The notes under the pieces: model-generated
The model's database searches: none
Told to the model about the DNA's origin: nothing
Seen by the model: the letters and a program-made list of their open reading frames with translations, nothing else
Translations under genes and position numbers: made by a program
Source of the DNA: Bacteroidota bacterium
GTDB lineage: Bacteria > Bacteroidota > Bacteroidia > Cytophagales > Cyclobacteriaceae
NCBI GenBank assembly: GCA_027297025.1
Contig: JAPUIM010000520.1
Coordinates: 1-6,878, forward strand
Length of the DNA: 6,878 nt
Reading direction: 5' to 3'
Shown: piece by piece, positions 6,658 through 6,878 of the stretch
How the letters are laid out: every line of letters begins with the position of its first letter
Position numbering within the stretch: the first letter of the stretch is position 1

Positions 6658-6689
6658 TTGTTTATTTCATACATTTTGAAGTAACTTTG
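6658..6689 (+). promoter_or_regulatory. metK promoter, Bacteroidota TTG/TAnnTTTG type
   Basis: TTG (6658-6660) is followed after 21 bases by TAACTTTG (6682-6689), an exact match to the TAnnTTTG -7 consensus. The expected start site is near 6695, giving a leader of about 35 bases to the metK ATG. The -33 box lies five bases after the methyltransferase stop. The leader is too short for a SAM riboswitch, and no terminator hairpin is visible between the two genes. Confidence 0.72.
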
Positions 6690-6729
6690 TGGCCTCTAAG
6701 ATTCCAACACCACAAAATTATTTAGTAGC

Positions 6730-6878
6730 ATGTCCTATCTTTTCACATCAGAATCCGTATCGGAAGGCCACCCCGACAAGATCGCCGATCAAATCTCTGA
6801 CGCCTTGTTGGACAATTTTCTTGCACAGGATCCAAATTCGAAGGTGGCCTGTGAAACATTGGTTACCACCGGATTAGC
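6730..6878 (+). CDS. metK: S-adenosylmethionine synthetase, N-terminal part (partial)
   Basis: The first 49 codons are present and the gene runs off the window end. It makes SAM from methionine and ATP in the cytoplasm. The N-terminus carries the family signature [20 protein letters not shown], including His14, Pro15, Asp16 and Lys17 (ATP and phosphate binding), followed by ACETLVTTG with the conserved Glu42, all at the positions seen in E. coli MetK. The start is the ATG at 6730; translation of the other frames in this stretch gives nothing recognisable. It has its own strong promoter. The preceding gene encodes a SAM-using methyltransferase, so product and user are adjacent, though this may be coincidence. 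Confidence 0.97.
   Translation, partial: MSYLFTSESVSEGHPDKIADQISDALLDNFLAQDPNSKVACETLVTTGL

Noticed and set aside
6690..6729. SAM riboswitch before metK
   Set aside because: The leader is only about 35-40 bases with no paired core visible, too short for known SAM aptamers of the large classes and without the features of the small ones.
1..6878. CRISPR arrays, insertion sequences, tRNA or rRNA genes, attachment sites
   Set aside because: Almost the whole window is accounted for by intact housekeeping genes. I saw no repeated spacer units, transposase motifs, terminal inverted repeats or tRNA-like cloverleaf in the short gaps.

Overview
The window looks like ordinary core chromosome of an AT-rich member of the Bacteroidota, most likely a Cytophagales-type bacterium. 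Four things support this. The block of two-CBS protein, NAD kinase and a DUF6089/PorG-like outer-membrane protein is a familiar Bacteroidota arrangement. PdxJ is the Asn-Lys variant I associate with this phylum. Promoter-like sites of the TTG/TAnnTTTG type are present, and most starts lack a convincing Shine-Dalgarno sequence. The genus cannot be fixed from this window.

Left part, minus strand (about 1-4363, read right to left): seven genes in one direction with short gaps or overlaps. The order is yqeY (GatB/YqeY domain protein), a cvpA-like four-helix membrane protein, pabA/trpG glutamine amidotransferase, an alpha/beta hydrolase, a CBS-CBS-ACT-like protein, nadK, and the first 102 codons of a secreted beta-barrel protein of the DUF6089/PorG type that leaves the window at base 1. 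Two successive genes (cvpA and pabA) appear to start with TTG, and pabA overlaps the cvpA stop codon. A 69-base gap before the hydrolase gene may hold a weak internal promoter. The grouping into one or two operons is inferred from spacing.

Divergent region (4364-4424): 61 bases separate the minus-strand genes from pdxJ. It holds a good Bacteroidota-type promoter facing yqeY and a GC-centred near-palindrome overlapping that promoter, the best regulatory candidate in the window.

Right part, plus strand (4425-6878): pdxJ (pyridoxine 5'-phosphate synthase), a YbfF-like alpha/beta hydrolase and a short RsmI-like tetrapyrrole-methylase-family methyltransferase follow one another with gaps of 12 and 9 bases. 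After them comes metK (S-adenosylmethionine synthetase), cut by the window end and preceded by a textbook TTG-N21-TAACTTTG promoter. The genes serve cofactor supply (NADP, pyridoxal phosphate, SAM, and folate or tryptophan precursors) plus envelope functions.

I found no mobile element, CRISPR array, RNA gene or clearly new system. There is no gene-free stretch above 300 bases. The observations worth following are the divergent palindrome, the TTG starts, the putative PorG link and the variant RsmI-like enzyme.
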